Origin: JANXQG01 sp037147235
GTDB taxonomy: Bacteria > Planctomycetota > Planctomycetia > Pirellulales > Thermoguttaceae
Direction: 5' to 3'
NCBI GenBank assembly: GCA_037147235.1
Contig: JBAWVO010000057.1
Location: 1-26,688, forward strand
DNA length: 26,688 nucleotides
The number at the start of each line of letters is the position of its first letter. Position 1 is the first letter of the stretch. Shown piece after piece: positions 7,195 through 13,552 of this stretch. The notes beneath the pieces were generated by a model. The model saw only the letters and a list, made by a program, of their open reading frames with translations. It made no database searches and was not told the DNA's origin. Made by a program: the position numbers and the translations under genes.

Positions 7195-8336
7195 GACCTC
7201 TCCGTAAAGACCGACATATCCCACTTGTCTCGCCATTTGAGTGCGAACGTACCGTCGTCCTTCACCGTCAGTGGCAACCAGACATAACGAGAGTCTTCGA
7301 GCTTTCGGCTGTTCCAACGGTCGGCCAAGAAGATGAAGCTGTTGGGCTTGTTCGCCACCGGCAAGACAAACGTACTCTGTGAGCGAAATGTCGTGTTGGT
7401 GCCTGGACCGACGCACGGGTTGCCTTTCGTTTGCCAGGGGCCAAGGATCGTCTGGGCCACGGCGTAACTGGCCGCGTTGGGCGACCAGCCGCTACAGTCC
7501 GAGGTGATCAAGTAGTAGCGGCCGTTGTACTTCAGTGGGGCGGGTGCCTCGCGCGATTGCCGGACCAAGATCCGCGCCCAGGTCTTGTTTTGCACCGTGG
7601 GCGTTTGGGGGCCGAGGAAATCCTCGTCAAGACGCACGATGTACAGTGTGCCATTGCCCTCCGATGCGTAGAAAACGTACGCACTTCCATCATCATCCAG
7701 GAAGAGGTTCATATCACGAAACGTGCCGCCGAGTTCCTTCTGCCGGTCAGGACTCCCCGGCTTGTAATTGAAATCATCGCGGATCGGCCGGAACTGCTTG
7801 CGAAACACGAAAGGCCCGGTCGGTTGGTCACTCGTGGCCACTCCCGCGCTGGCGACGCGGTAGGCACTGTCGTCGAGATGCATCCACATGACGAACTTGC
7901 TGGTTTTAGCGTTGTAGAGCACCTTGGGCCGCTCAACGACGCCGTCATCACGGAACTGCGGTGGCATCGCCTCCTTGGGCAGGACCACGCCTTCGCGTTT
8001 CCAACGATACAAATTCTTTGAAGAGTAGCAGGCGATTCCAGTCCGGTTGCGGTCGCCGTGAGTTTTGTCTTCACCGTACCAGTAATAAACGCCGTCGCGC
8101 AGCAGGATGCCCCCGCCATGAGCCTGAATCGGTTTGCCGTCCGTGTCGAGCCAGACTTCGCCCGGCCGGAATTCGGATTGCGCCCAGGCAGTGGTGGCGA
8201 CCAGCAGAAGCGCGATCATTAGAAGTAATTGTAGAGTGGGCCGAAACAGAGTTGGTGGGGCTCGTTTCACGCGTCCCACCCTACAATTATTCGTATTCCG
8301 CGCCCAGAACCGGAAGAGCCGCCTTTTCGCAGTCAT
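7179..8336 (-). CDS. Secreted glycoside hydrolase family 43-like protein
   Basis: Probable exported five-bladed propeller glycosidase. After the signal peptide (h-region LLLMIALLLVATTAWA, cut before QSEF) comes WLDTDGKPIQAHGGGIL and YYWYGEDK, the first-blade pattern of the GH43 branch containing exo-beta-1,3-galactanases. Later blades show RPKVLYN, MWMHLDD, SRDMNLFLDDDG-like FRDMNLFLDDDGSAYVFY, APAPLKYNGRYYLITSDCSGW and SFIFLADRW. Substrate cannot be read from this. Three in-frame starts exist: ATG 8336, GTG 8270 and ATG 8219. The first two make the N-terminus translate an interspersed repeat (VGRVKRAPPTLFRPT); ATG 8219 leaves a signal without basic residues. I list the longest, which has AAAGGA upstream, but GTG 8270 gives the most normal signal. 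The stop codon comes from a MITE fragment. Confidence 0.85.
   Translation of the reverse strand: MTAKRRLFRFWARNTNNCRVGRVKRAPPTLFRPTLQLLLMIALLLVATTAWAQSEFRPGEVWLDTDGKPIQAHGGGILLRDGVYYWYGEDKTHGDRNRTGIACYSSKNLYRWKREGVVLPKEAMPPQFRDDGVVERPKVLYNAKTSKFVMWMHLDDSAYRVASAGVATSDQPTGPFVFRKQFRPIRDDFNYKPGSPDRQKELGGTFRDMNLFLDDDGSAYVFYASEGNGTLYIVRLDEDFLGPQTPTVQNKTWARILVRQSREAPAPLKYNGRYYLITSDCSGWSPNAASYAVAQTILGPWQTKGNPCVGPGTNTTFRSQSTFVLPVANKPNSFIFLADRWNSRKLEDSRYVWLPLTVKDDGTFALKWRDKWDMSVFTERSSQEK
8225..8313. repeat. Inverted-repeat element over the GH43 gene 5' end
   Basis: Arms GTAATTGTAGAGTGGG (8225-8240) and CCCACCCTACAATTAT (8275-8290) are near reverse complements. The outer part runs into CGCGCCCAGAACCGG, shared with 7049-7091. 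On the minus strand it is open in the GH43 frame and would encode VGRVKRAPPTLFRPT. Confidence 0.75.
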
Positions 8337-8390
8337 TGTCGGTTATTCCGATCCTTTAACTTGTGGTGCAGGCGTCTCGCCTGCAAAAAC

Positions 8391-9629
8391 TTAGGGTTCA
8401 ATTCGGTAGAGATGGGTCTTCGTCCGCAAGATCAGGGCATTGCCGGTGACGGCGGGCGAGGCCATGAAGCCGTCATCGAGTTGGTTGACGGCGAGAACTT
8501 TCAGCTTACGTTCGGGGGCGATGATCGTCGTCTTGCCGTCATGATCGAAGAAATAAATCCGGCCGGGCGAGGCCAGCGGCGAGGCCGAGAAGAAACCGCG
8601 AATTCGCTCTTGCCAGACTTTCGTACCGGTCTTGGCCTCCAGGCAGGTGGCGATGCCGTTGTCGTTCACAAAGAACAGCAACTCGCCAACCAGAACGATC
8701 GACGGCTTGGTTGGCAGGTTTTTCTCCTTGTCCTTCCAGACGACATGGCTCGAAGTGATATCGCCACGCCCCTCGGGCCGCACCGCCCATATCTCCGGCC
8801 GTTCGAATCCCGTATTCAGAAACAGCAGCCCCTGACCATGCAACGGGTGGGAGACATTGGAGAATCCGCCTGGATAGCACACTTTCCAGATCTCCTTGCC
8901 GGTTTCCGGCACGTAGGCGAAGGCGGCGAAGGCCCCGCAACTGATCAATTGCGGACCGCCGACGTCGATCATGGTTGGCGTGGAGTAGGCCTTGCGACGA
9001 TCGCCTTCGGCCTTGGCATAATCGGTCGAGCGATTTTTTTTCCAAACGGTCTCGCCCGTCTGTTTGTCGAGGGCTACGACGTACTGCACATCGGTGCCGT
9101 CGAAATTCAGGATGAGCAGGTTTTTGTAAACCAAGGCCGAGGAGCCAGGGCCCATGAAGTGGTTGCAATGCAGGTCGCGCCGCGCCCAGAGCGTCTTGCC
9201 CGAGGCCGTGTCCAGACAGGCCGTGCCGTAGGTGCCAAAGTGGACGTAGACGCGCCCTGCCTCGACGACGGGCGTGGGTGAGGCATAGCTATTCAGGTCA
9301 TTGATGTGTTCCGGCTTCTCGACCTCGAAGACGCGGATATCGTGTACGATCTTGCCTGAGTCGCGATCGACACACACGGCATATAGTTGTTTGCCGTCTT
9401 CCGCGGCAGTGGTTAGCCAGATTTGCTTGTCCCAGACGACGGGCGACGAGTGGCCGCGGTCGTGGATCGGCGTTTTCCAGCGGACGTTTTTCTTCTCACT
9501 CCAAGTTAGAGGAAGGTCGGCCTGCCGGCAGGAGCCGTTGGCGGCCGGGCCAAGGAATTGCGGCCAAGGTTCCTCGGCCGCGACCGATCCGACACAGGAA
9601 AACAGGATCAAGCAAGCAAGGGAACGCAT
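8391..9629 (-). CDS. Exported PQQ-binding-like beta-propeller protein
   Basis: From ATG 9629 it has 412 residues. The signal peptide MRSLACLILFSCVGSVAAEE is followed by WPQFLGPAANG, the usual opening of planctomycete outer-membrane-assembly/PQQ-like propellers. Repeated tryptophan-docking motifs appear: DRDSGKIVHDIR, DTASGKTLWARRD, DKQTGETVWKKN, PETGKEIWKV and EAKTGTKVWQER. These [A/T]-x-[T/S]-G-x-x-x-W blades define the eight-bladed quinoprotein-like fold, but calcium/PQQ ligands of true alcohol dehydrogenases are not evident, so an enzymatic role is not supported. It is likely periplasmic. The frame stays open to 9773 upstream, but that part is repeat-derived and the signal peptide fixes the start. 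The gap to the GH43 gene is 54 bases, so co-transcription is possible. Confidence 0.9.
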   Translation of the reverse strand: MRSLACLILFSCVGSVAAEEPWPQFLGPAANGSCRQADLPLTWSEKKNVRWKTPIHDRGHSSPVVWDKQIWLTTAAEDGKQLYAVCVDRDSGKIVHDIRVFEVEKPEHINDLNSYASPTPVVEAGRVYVHFGTYGTACLDTASGKTLWARRDLHCNHFMGPGSSALVYKNLLILNFDGTDVQYVVALDKQTGETVWKKNRSTDYAKAEGDRRKAYSTPTMIDVGGPQLISCGAFAAFAYVPETGKEIWKVCYPGGFSNVSHPLHGQGLLFLNTGFERPEIWAVRPEGRGDITSSHVVWKDKEKNLPTKPSIVLVGELLFFVNDNGIATCLEAKTGTKVWQERIRGFFSASPLASPGRIYFFDHDGKTTIIAPERKLKVLAVNQLDDGFMASPAVTGNALILRTKTHLYRIEP

Positions 9630-9688
9630 GGCGGATTTTCGAGGCAGGTTGTGGTGGTAGGAAAACGGCAAGGCTCGCTTCGCTCGTT

Positions 9689-9812
9689 GTTGCCCTATCA
9701 GACGGGCTGTTGTGGCCGGTCTCTGACCGAGCCACCCTTGTTGCGGCGGGGTCGGGAGACCCGCGCCGAACATGGTAGAACAGAATTTATTTCGTTGCCC
9801 TATCAGACGGGC
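9689..9812. repeat. Pair of 19-bp direct repeats around a palindromic stretch
   Basis: GTTGCCCTATCAGACGGGC occurs at 9689-9707 and again at 9794-9812. Between them are GGTCTCTGACCGAG / GGTCGGGAGACCC, which can pair, and a degenerate arm of the 2294-2358 repeat. The right copy carries the stop codon of the csrA-like gene (TCA on the plus strand at 9803-9805). Confidence 0.7.
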
Positions 9813-9988
9813 AGTGCCGCGAATTCCCCGGCAATCTCAAGTTGTGACTCGGTCCCCTCCTCAATGGTAAGCCAACTCGGGGCATCAATCTCCAAAACTA
9901 CTCGGTCGCCCACGATCTGCAACACGGTGACCGTAATATCGCCGTTAATGACAATGCTGTCACCCTTGGATTGAAGAAAAACATTCAC
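9803..9988 (-). CDS. CsrA-fold (carbon storage regulator-like) small protein
   Basis: A 61-residue protein starting at GTG 9988 behind a strong AAGGAGGT seven bases upstream; the frame is open further up but lacks such a signal. SKGDSIVINGDITVTVLQI then GDRVVLEIDAPSWLTI follows the CsrA pattern (x-x-GESI.IGD.I.I.V..I.G..VRLGI.AP...V.R.E), a homodimeric mRNA-binding protein that usually blocks translation at GGA-containing leaders. The residues that normally bind RNA differ: the N-terminus is MNVFLQSKG instead of ML.L.RK.GE, and the helix after the AP motif has WLTIEEGTE where the RNA-contacting Arg usually sits. The last 15 residues are acidic and partly repeat-derived. It could be a divergent or non-RNA-binding CsrA relative. 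The fold assignment is by eye. Confidence 0.7.
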   Translation of the reverse strand: MNVFLQSKGDSIVINGDITVTVLQIVGDRVVLEIDAPSWLTIEEGTESQLEIAGEFAALPV

Positions 9989-10259
9989 AGGTGGAACCTC
10001 CTTGGATTTTGGGGTGGTTGAAAAAATGAATAGGGATCGATCGCAAGACCGCCAACTGCTATCAGTGCTAGCTTCGTGAAGCTTTGAAATCATGGATTAT
10101 CTTGCGACCGGCTTCGCTTGCGTTGGGCTGCCTTGCGATCAATCTCCAACTGTTATACTGGCCGTGCGAAGTTTCCGAAAGCCCCTGCTTAGAATTTTTT
10201 GTGGGAAACTCCTTGCGATCCGCAAATCCCGAATCGCGAAGTCGGAATCACCCATTCTC

Positions 10260-10379
10260 GTGGGACGGGGGTTCTTCGACATGGCCCGACTGGAAGAGAT
10301 TCATGGCCGCTTTCGGGAACTTCTGCTTGCCGAGGGCGTGGAATTAGGCGGGATCTATACTCTGCGCGGGCGCGAATAA
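10260..10379 (+). pseudogene. Fragment of gmhB (first extra copy)
   Basis: The frame reads VGRGFFDMARLEEIHGRF, RELLLAEGVELGGIY, then diverges and stops after TLRGRE. This matches residues about 73-105 of the intact gmhB at 11720-12352 at both protein and DNA level (about 88% of bases by eye). Neither the DxD phosphatase motif nor the zinc loop is present, so it cannot be functional. The stretch 9989-10259 upstream shows nothing I can name. Confidence 0.8.
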
Positions 10380-10380
10380 T

Positions 10381-10440
10381 ACTAACCCGAAGCGCAAGCG
10401 AGGCGAGTAAACCGTTACCTCGCTTGCGCTTCGGGTTAGT
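10381..10440. repeat. Perfect 23-bp palindrome with 14-base loop
   Basis: ACTAACCCGAAGCGCAAGCG plus AGG (10381-10403) is exactly mirrored at 10418-10440. It sits directly after the gmhB fragment. The arms match an AACCCGAAGCGCAAGCGAGG repeat that I recall as common in planctomycete genomes. It could act as a terminator-like hairpin, but no U-tract follows. Confidence 0.85.
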
Positions 10441-10500
10441 ATGCTGTTGGTGGAAAACCGCAGAATGTGCCCGTGCCGAGTAGATGTTTGCCCTCGGTGT

Positions 10501-10545
10501 CTGTTTGCGAGCGTTCTGTTTGCGAGCGTTCTGTTTACGAGTCGC
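10501..10545. repeat. Three tandem 15-bp units
   Basis: CTGTTTGCGAGCGTT is repeated at 10501 and 10516; a third, degenerate unit (CTGTTTACGAGTCGC) follows. It lies in the leader region of the DUF4160 gene. Confidence 0.85.
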
Positions 10546-10602
10546 GGCGTTCCTGTTACAATGAATTGGACTTGGCCGTCTTTTCCGGTGAGCAATTCGA
10601 CC

Positions 10603-10839
10603 ATGCCGACAGTCTTTCAAATTGGTCCCTATCGGTTTCATTTTTATTCCGATGAAGCGAATGAGCCTGTTCATATCCACGTTCGAACATCCGGCGGCGA
10701 ATGTAAGTTCTGGCTCGATCCAATTAGCCTTGCCAAAAATCGAGGTATTGCTGCTCACCGGTTGCGAGACATTGAGCGATTGATTTTTGAACATCAACAA
10801 TTCTTCATTCAGGCGTACCATGATTATCACAACCGCTGA
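10603..10839 (+). CDS. DUF4160 domain protein
   Basis: From ATG 10603 it has 78 residues, the usual length of this family. The characteristic core is FQIGPYRFHFYSDEANEPVHIHVRTSGGECKFWLDP, then a helix ending IERLIFEHQQFFIQAYHDYH. The histidine-rich PVHIHV strand is typical. An in-frame ATG at 10561 exists but adds a non-conserved leader. DUF4160 genes are frequently adjacent to DUF2442 genes and are often considered toxin-antitoxin-like, although the biochemical function has not, to my knowledge, been settled. The 3' end overlaps the next gene by 20 bases. Confidence 0.88.
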   Translation: MPTVFQIGPYRFHFYSDEANEPVHIHVRTSGGECKFWLDPISLAKNRGIAAHRLRDIERLIFEHQQFFIQAYHDYHNR

Positions 10840-11101
10840 TTTCATCCAGGTGACTGAGCCTGCCGCATTGCGAGTTTGGGTGGAACGAAGGACCGTATTT
10901 TTGGAGCTGACGGACGCGCGGATCGTCGGTTTTCCCGCCGACCGCTTCAGGCTTCTTCAAAAGGCGACAAATGAGCAGTTGCAGGGTGTAACGCTCGAAC
11001 TGGATGGTTTCGCTTTGCGTTGGGAGGAACTTGACGAGGACATCACCGTGCCAGGCATCGTTGCCGGTCGGTTCCAATTGCCGCCACCAAAAAACACCTG
11101 A
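10820..11101 (+). CDS. DUF2442 domain protein, partner of DUF4160
   Basis: A 93-residue protein starting at ATG 10820 inside the end of the DUF4160 gene, so translation is probably coupled. It shows the DUF2442 pattern: a N-terminal strand ALRVWVERRTVFLELTDARI, the FPADRFRLLQKAT motif, then GFALRWEELDEDITVPGI. The latter part (the L.W..LDEDI.V..I segment) is the family hallmark. It may bind DNA or neutralise the DUF4160 product, by analogy with other two-gene modules; this is inference. Confidence 0.88.
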   Translation: MIITTADFIQVTEPAALRVWVERRTVFLELTDARIVGFPADRFRLLQKATNEQLQGVTLELDGFALRWEELDEDITVPGIVAGRFQLPPPKNT

Positions 11102-11124
11102 ACATTGAAGAAGGTAAACTTATC

Positions 11125-11304
11125 ATGCACAAGCAGGACGTATTTGCACTTCTCGATCACCTTCCAGATCCCCTTGATCCGGAACAGCTTATGTATGAAC
11201 TGTACCTGAAAACCAAGATCGACCGTGCAGAGCAAGCGATTGTACGCGGAGAGATCGTAAACCACGAAGAAGTAGTCCGACGGAGCCAGGAATGGTTCAA
11301 ATAG
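11125..11304 (+). CDS. Small antitoxin candidate upstream of a ParE-type toxin
   Basis: A 59-residue frame, MHKQDVFALLDHLPDPLDPE...LKTKIDRAEQAIVRGEIV...RSQEWFK. A good ribosome-binding site (GAAGAAGG, 10-13 bases before ATG) precedes it and it overlaps the following toxin gene by 13 bases. The length, acidity, helical C-terminus and position fit an antitoxin that wraps a RelE/ParE toxin; I do not recognise an exact family. It starts 23 bases after the DUF2442 stop, so the two modules may share a transcript. Confidence 0.8.
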   Translation: MHKQDVFALLDHLPDPLDPEQLMYELYLKTKIDRAEQAIVRGEIVNHEEVVRRSQEWFK

Positions 11305-11597
11305 ATTGGTCGCTTCCAGCCCTTAATGACCTCCGCGAGGTCTTCCGATACATTGCTCGCGATTCGCGGAAATATGCCAGAGCTACCCTGGAGCGAATAA
11401 CCGCCGCGACTGCTCGCCTCTCACAAAGCCCCCTGATGGGCGAGATCTTGTTCGAGTTCCCCGTTTATCGACAGTTTGTTGTCGGAAATTACCGCTTGAT
11501 CTATCGTGAAGATGAAGCAAATCAGCGAGTCTTGATCATCGGAGTGATCCACGCTGGACGCGATTTGCCTCCGATCTTGGAATCGCGAAATGCATGA
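11292..11597 (+). CDS. RelE/ParE-type toxin
   Basis: A 101-residue protein with the complete ParE/RelE toxin pattern: IDWSLPALNDLREVFRYIARDSRKYA at the N-terminus, a middle LSQSPLMGEILFEFP, then RQFVVGNYRLIYREDEANQRVLIIGVIHAGRDLPPI, with the GNYRLIYR strand and the terminal H-x-x-RD motif. Members either block DNA gyrase (ParE) or cut mRNA on the ribosome (RelE); the I..V.H..RDL ending is commoner among ParE-like proteins, but the distinction cannot be made by eye. The start overlaps the antitoxin gene's last codons. No frame damage is seen, so this pair appears intact. Confidence 0.92.
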   Translation: MVQIDWSLPALNDLREVFRYIARDSRKYARATLERITAATARLSQSPLMGEILFEFPVYRQFVVGNYRLIYREDEANQRVLIIGVIHAGRDLPPILESRNA

Positions 11598-11719
11598 TTC
11601 GTCATTGGCTTAGGATTATCTATTAAGTTCGGCGAGGATCTCCCGACCTCGCCGAAACAGCACACGGCTCAAAAGGTTCCGTACCCCCCAACTACGGTAA
11701 AAAAATACAGGCTAGCCCG

Positions 11720-12352
11720 ATGAATAACTTGGCATCAACTACCGCGATCATCCTGGCAAGACCACCCATGACCCAGCGAAGATTTGTTGTCCTGGATCGT
11801 GATGGCACGATCATCGTGGAACGCCAGTACCTTTCCTCCCCCGATCAGGTGGGATTGTTGCCGGGAGCGGGTGCCGGACTGCGGGCGATGCGCGACTTGG
11901 GCCTCGGCCTAGTGATCGTGACCAACCAATCCGCTGTAGGGAGAGGATTCTTCGACATGGCCCGATTGGAAGAGATTCATGGCCGCCTGAGAGAACTTCT
12001 GCTTATCGATGGCGTAGAATTGGATGGAATTTATGTTTGTCCTCATACGCCGGAAGATGGATGCGATTGTCGCAAGCCGCTGCCCGGGCTACTGATCCAG
12101 GCATCGCGGGAATTGGGGTTCGATCCGGCCCACGCCCTTGTAATTGGCGATAAACCATGCGATATTGAGTTAGGGCAGGCAGTGGGGGCGACGACCCTGC
12201 TGGTCCGAACCGGCTACGGCGCGGAGCATGAGGCGGCCCGGTCGGTCATGCCGGATTATGTGGCCGAGGATCTCGTGGAAGCGGCTAAATTTGTTCCGCG
12301 GTGGATCGCATCCGGAACGTCTGGTTGCCGTGGTGAGGGAAATTGCGAGTGA
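11720..12352 (+). CDS. gmhB: D-glycero-D-manno-heptose 1,7-bisphosphate 7-phosphatase
   Basis: HAD-superfamily phosphatase that removes the C7 phosphate in nucleotide-heptose synthesis, the step between the two HldE reactions. Motif I VLDRDGTI (Asp26 nucleophile, Asp28), motif II VTNQSAVGRGFF, the zinc loop CPHTPEDGCDCRKP (C107, H109, C115, C117) and motif III/IV PGLLIQASRELGFDP then VIGDKPCDIELGQAVGATT are all present. ATG 11720 gives 210 residues. ATG 11768 would start right before the family's usual N-terminus (MTQRRFVVLDRDG) and may be the true start. The stop codon abuts the next gene. Two partial copies of this gene flank it at 10260 and 13433. Its distance from hldE (about 8 kb) is filled by unrelated and mobile material. 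Confidence 0.93.
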   Translation: MNNLASTTAIILARPPMTQRRFVVLDRDGTIIVERQYLSSPDQVGLLPGAGAGLRAMRDLGLGLVIVTNQSAVGRGFFDMARLEEIHGRLRELLLIDGVELDGIYVCPHTPEDGCDCRKPLPGLLIQASRELGFDPAHALVIGDKPCDIELGQAVGATTLLVRTGYGAEHEAARSVMPDYVAEDLVEAAKFVPRWIASGTSGCRGEGNCE

Positions 12353-12415
12353 GTGCGGCTGAACGTAGCCGGGAGATTTAAGCGTGTTTCGCACAGAGAG
12401 GTAAAAGGATCTACG

Positions 12416-13423
12416 TTGGGTAAACGAGCCTTGGTTACAGGAATTACCGGACAGGACGGTTCCTATCTGGCTGAATTTCTTTTGAGCAAAGGGTACGAGG
12501 TCCACGGACTCACTCGTAGCTCCAGCACGTTCAATTGCGAACGGATTGACCACATTTCTGAAGCGAAATCTCTTGCAGCCGGTATTGTAAGCGGCGGCGT
12601 ATTCTTGCATTACGGTGATTTGTGCGACGCGTCTTCGGTGAACCGACTTATGCGATCCATACGTCCGGATGAGATTTATAATCTTGCCGCGCAAAGCCAT
12701 GTAAAAGTCAGTTTTGAGATTCCTGAGTACACGGGTGATGTCGTGGCGTTGGGAACCCTGCGTATTCTCGAGGGAACCCGGGAAAGTGGCCTGAACCCCA
12801 GGATTTTCCAGGCGGGATCCTCGGAGATGTTTGGCAAGGTGCAAGAGATACCGCAGAAAGAGAGTACCTCGTTTTACCCCCGCTCGCCGTATGCTGCGGC
12901 CAAAGCTTATGCTCATTGGTTGGTTGTCAACTATCGCGAAGCGTACGGCATGTTCGCGTGCAATGGTATCTTGTTCAATCATGAGTCGCCGCGACGTGGA
13001 GAAAACTTCGTAACGCGCAAGATCACGCTCGGGGTTGCCGCCATCAAGCTAGGATTGCGGAAAGCCCTGGCACTAGGTAATCTGGAGGCCAAGCGAGATT
13101 GGGGCTTTGCCGGCGATTACGTGCAAGCCATGTGGTTGATGCTACAGCAGGAGAGTCCCGACGACTATGTGATTGCTACCGGCGAGACCCGTTCCGTGCG
13201 TGAATTTTGTGAGGCGGCATTCAGCTATGTTGGTCTGGATTATCAGAAACATGTCGTTGTCGATCCGCTCTATTTTCGTCCCACCGAAGTCGACCTTTTG
13301 ATCGGTGACGCGAGCAAGGCCCGCGAAAAATTAGGCTGGCGGCCTGGTGTTTCGTTTCAAGATCTGGTGCGCATGATGGTCGATTCAGATATCGAACTCC
13401 TCAAGCGTCAACATCTCCTCTAG
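12416..13423 (+). CDS. gmd: GDP-mannose 4,6-dehydratase
   Basis: SDR enzyme that converts GDP-D-mannose to GDP-4-keto-6-deoxymannose, precursor of GDP-fucose, rhamnose or perosamine. From TTG 12416 (335 residues) the protein begins MGKRALVTGITGQDGSYLAE exactly as family members do, with AAAAGGA six bases upstream; GTG 12353, next to the gmhB stop, would add 21 atypical residues. The NADP-binding GxxGxxG is at 9-15. The catalytic set is GSSEMFG (Ser135 replacing the common Thr) and YAAAK (Tyr159, Lys163). Other conserved blocks are NLAAQSHV, ILFNHESPRRGENFVTRKI, KRDWGFAGDYVQAMW and ATGETRSVREFC. A close homologue acts on GDP-heptose, and with gmhB next door that substrate is a real alternative. 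Confidence 0.93.
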   Translation: MGKRALVTGITGQDGSYLAEFLLSKGYEVHGLTRSSSTFNCERIDHISEAKSLAAGIVSGGVFLHYGDLCDASSVNRLMRSIRPDEIYNLAAQSHVKVSFEIPEYTGDVVALGTLRILEGTRESGLNPRIFQAGSSEMFGKVQEIPQKESTSFYPRSPYAAAKAYAHWLVVNYREAYGMFACNGILFNHESPRRGENFVTRKITLGVAAIKLGLRKALALGNLEAKRDWGFAGDYVQAMWLMLQQESPDDYVIATGETRSVREFCEAAFSYVGLDYQKHVVVDPLYFRPTEVDLLIGDASKAREKLGWRPGVSFQDLVRMMVDSDIELLKRQHLL

Positions 13424-13432
13424 CACTACCAA

Positions 13433-13543
13433 ATGGCCCGATTGGTTGAGATTCATGGCCGTCTGAGAGAACTTCTGCTTATCGATGGCGTAGAATTAGA
13501 TGGAAAGATATCACGTTCCAAGATCAGATTCGTGTGGCCTTAA
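13433..13543 (+). pseudogene. Fragment of gmhB (second extra copy)
   Basis: Bases 13433-13503 read MARLVEIHGRLRELLLIDGV then ELDG, nearly identical to gmhB residues 80-103 (two base differences by eye). The frame then continues with unrelated codons and ends at 13543. No start signal is apparent. It lies in the 129-base gap between gmd and the convergent YfhO-type gene. Confidence 0.8.
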
Positions 13544-13552
13544 AGCAAGTTC

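Noticed and set aside
6991..7416. N-terminal extension of the coiled-coil protein giving 608 residues
   Set aside because: It is antisense-shadow of the GH43 gene region and repeats; the signal peptide begins at 6990.
8219..8336. Twin-arginine signal in the GH43 N-terminus (KRRLFRF)
   Set aside because: The RR is too far from the hydrophobic core and lies in or next to repeat-derived sequence.
10501..10545. CRISPR array
   Set aside because: Units are 15 bp and directly tandem, with no spacers; no cas genes.
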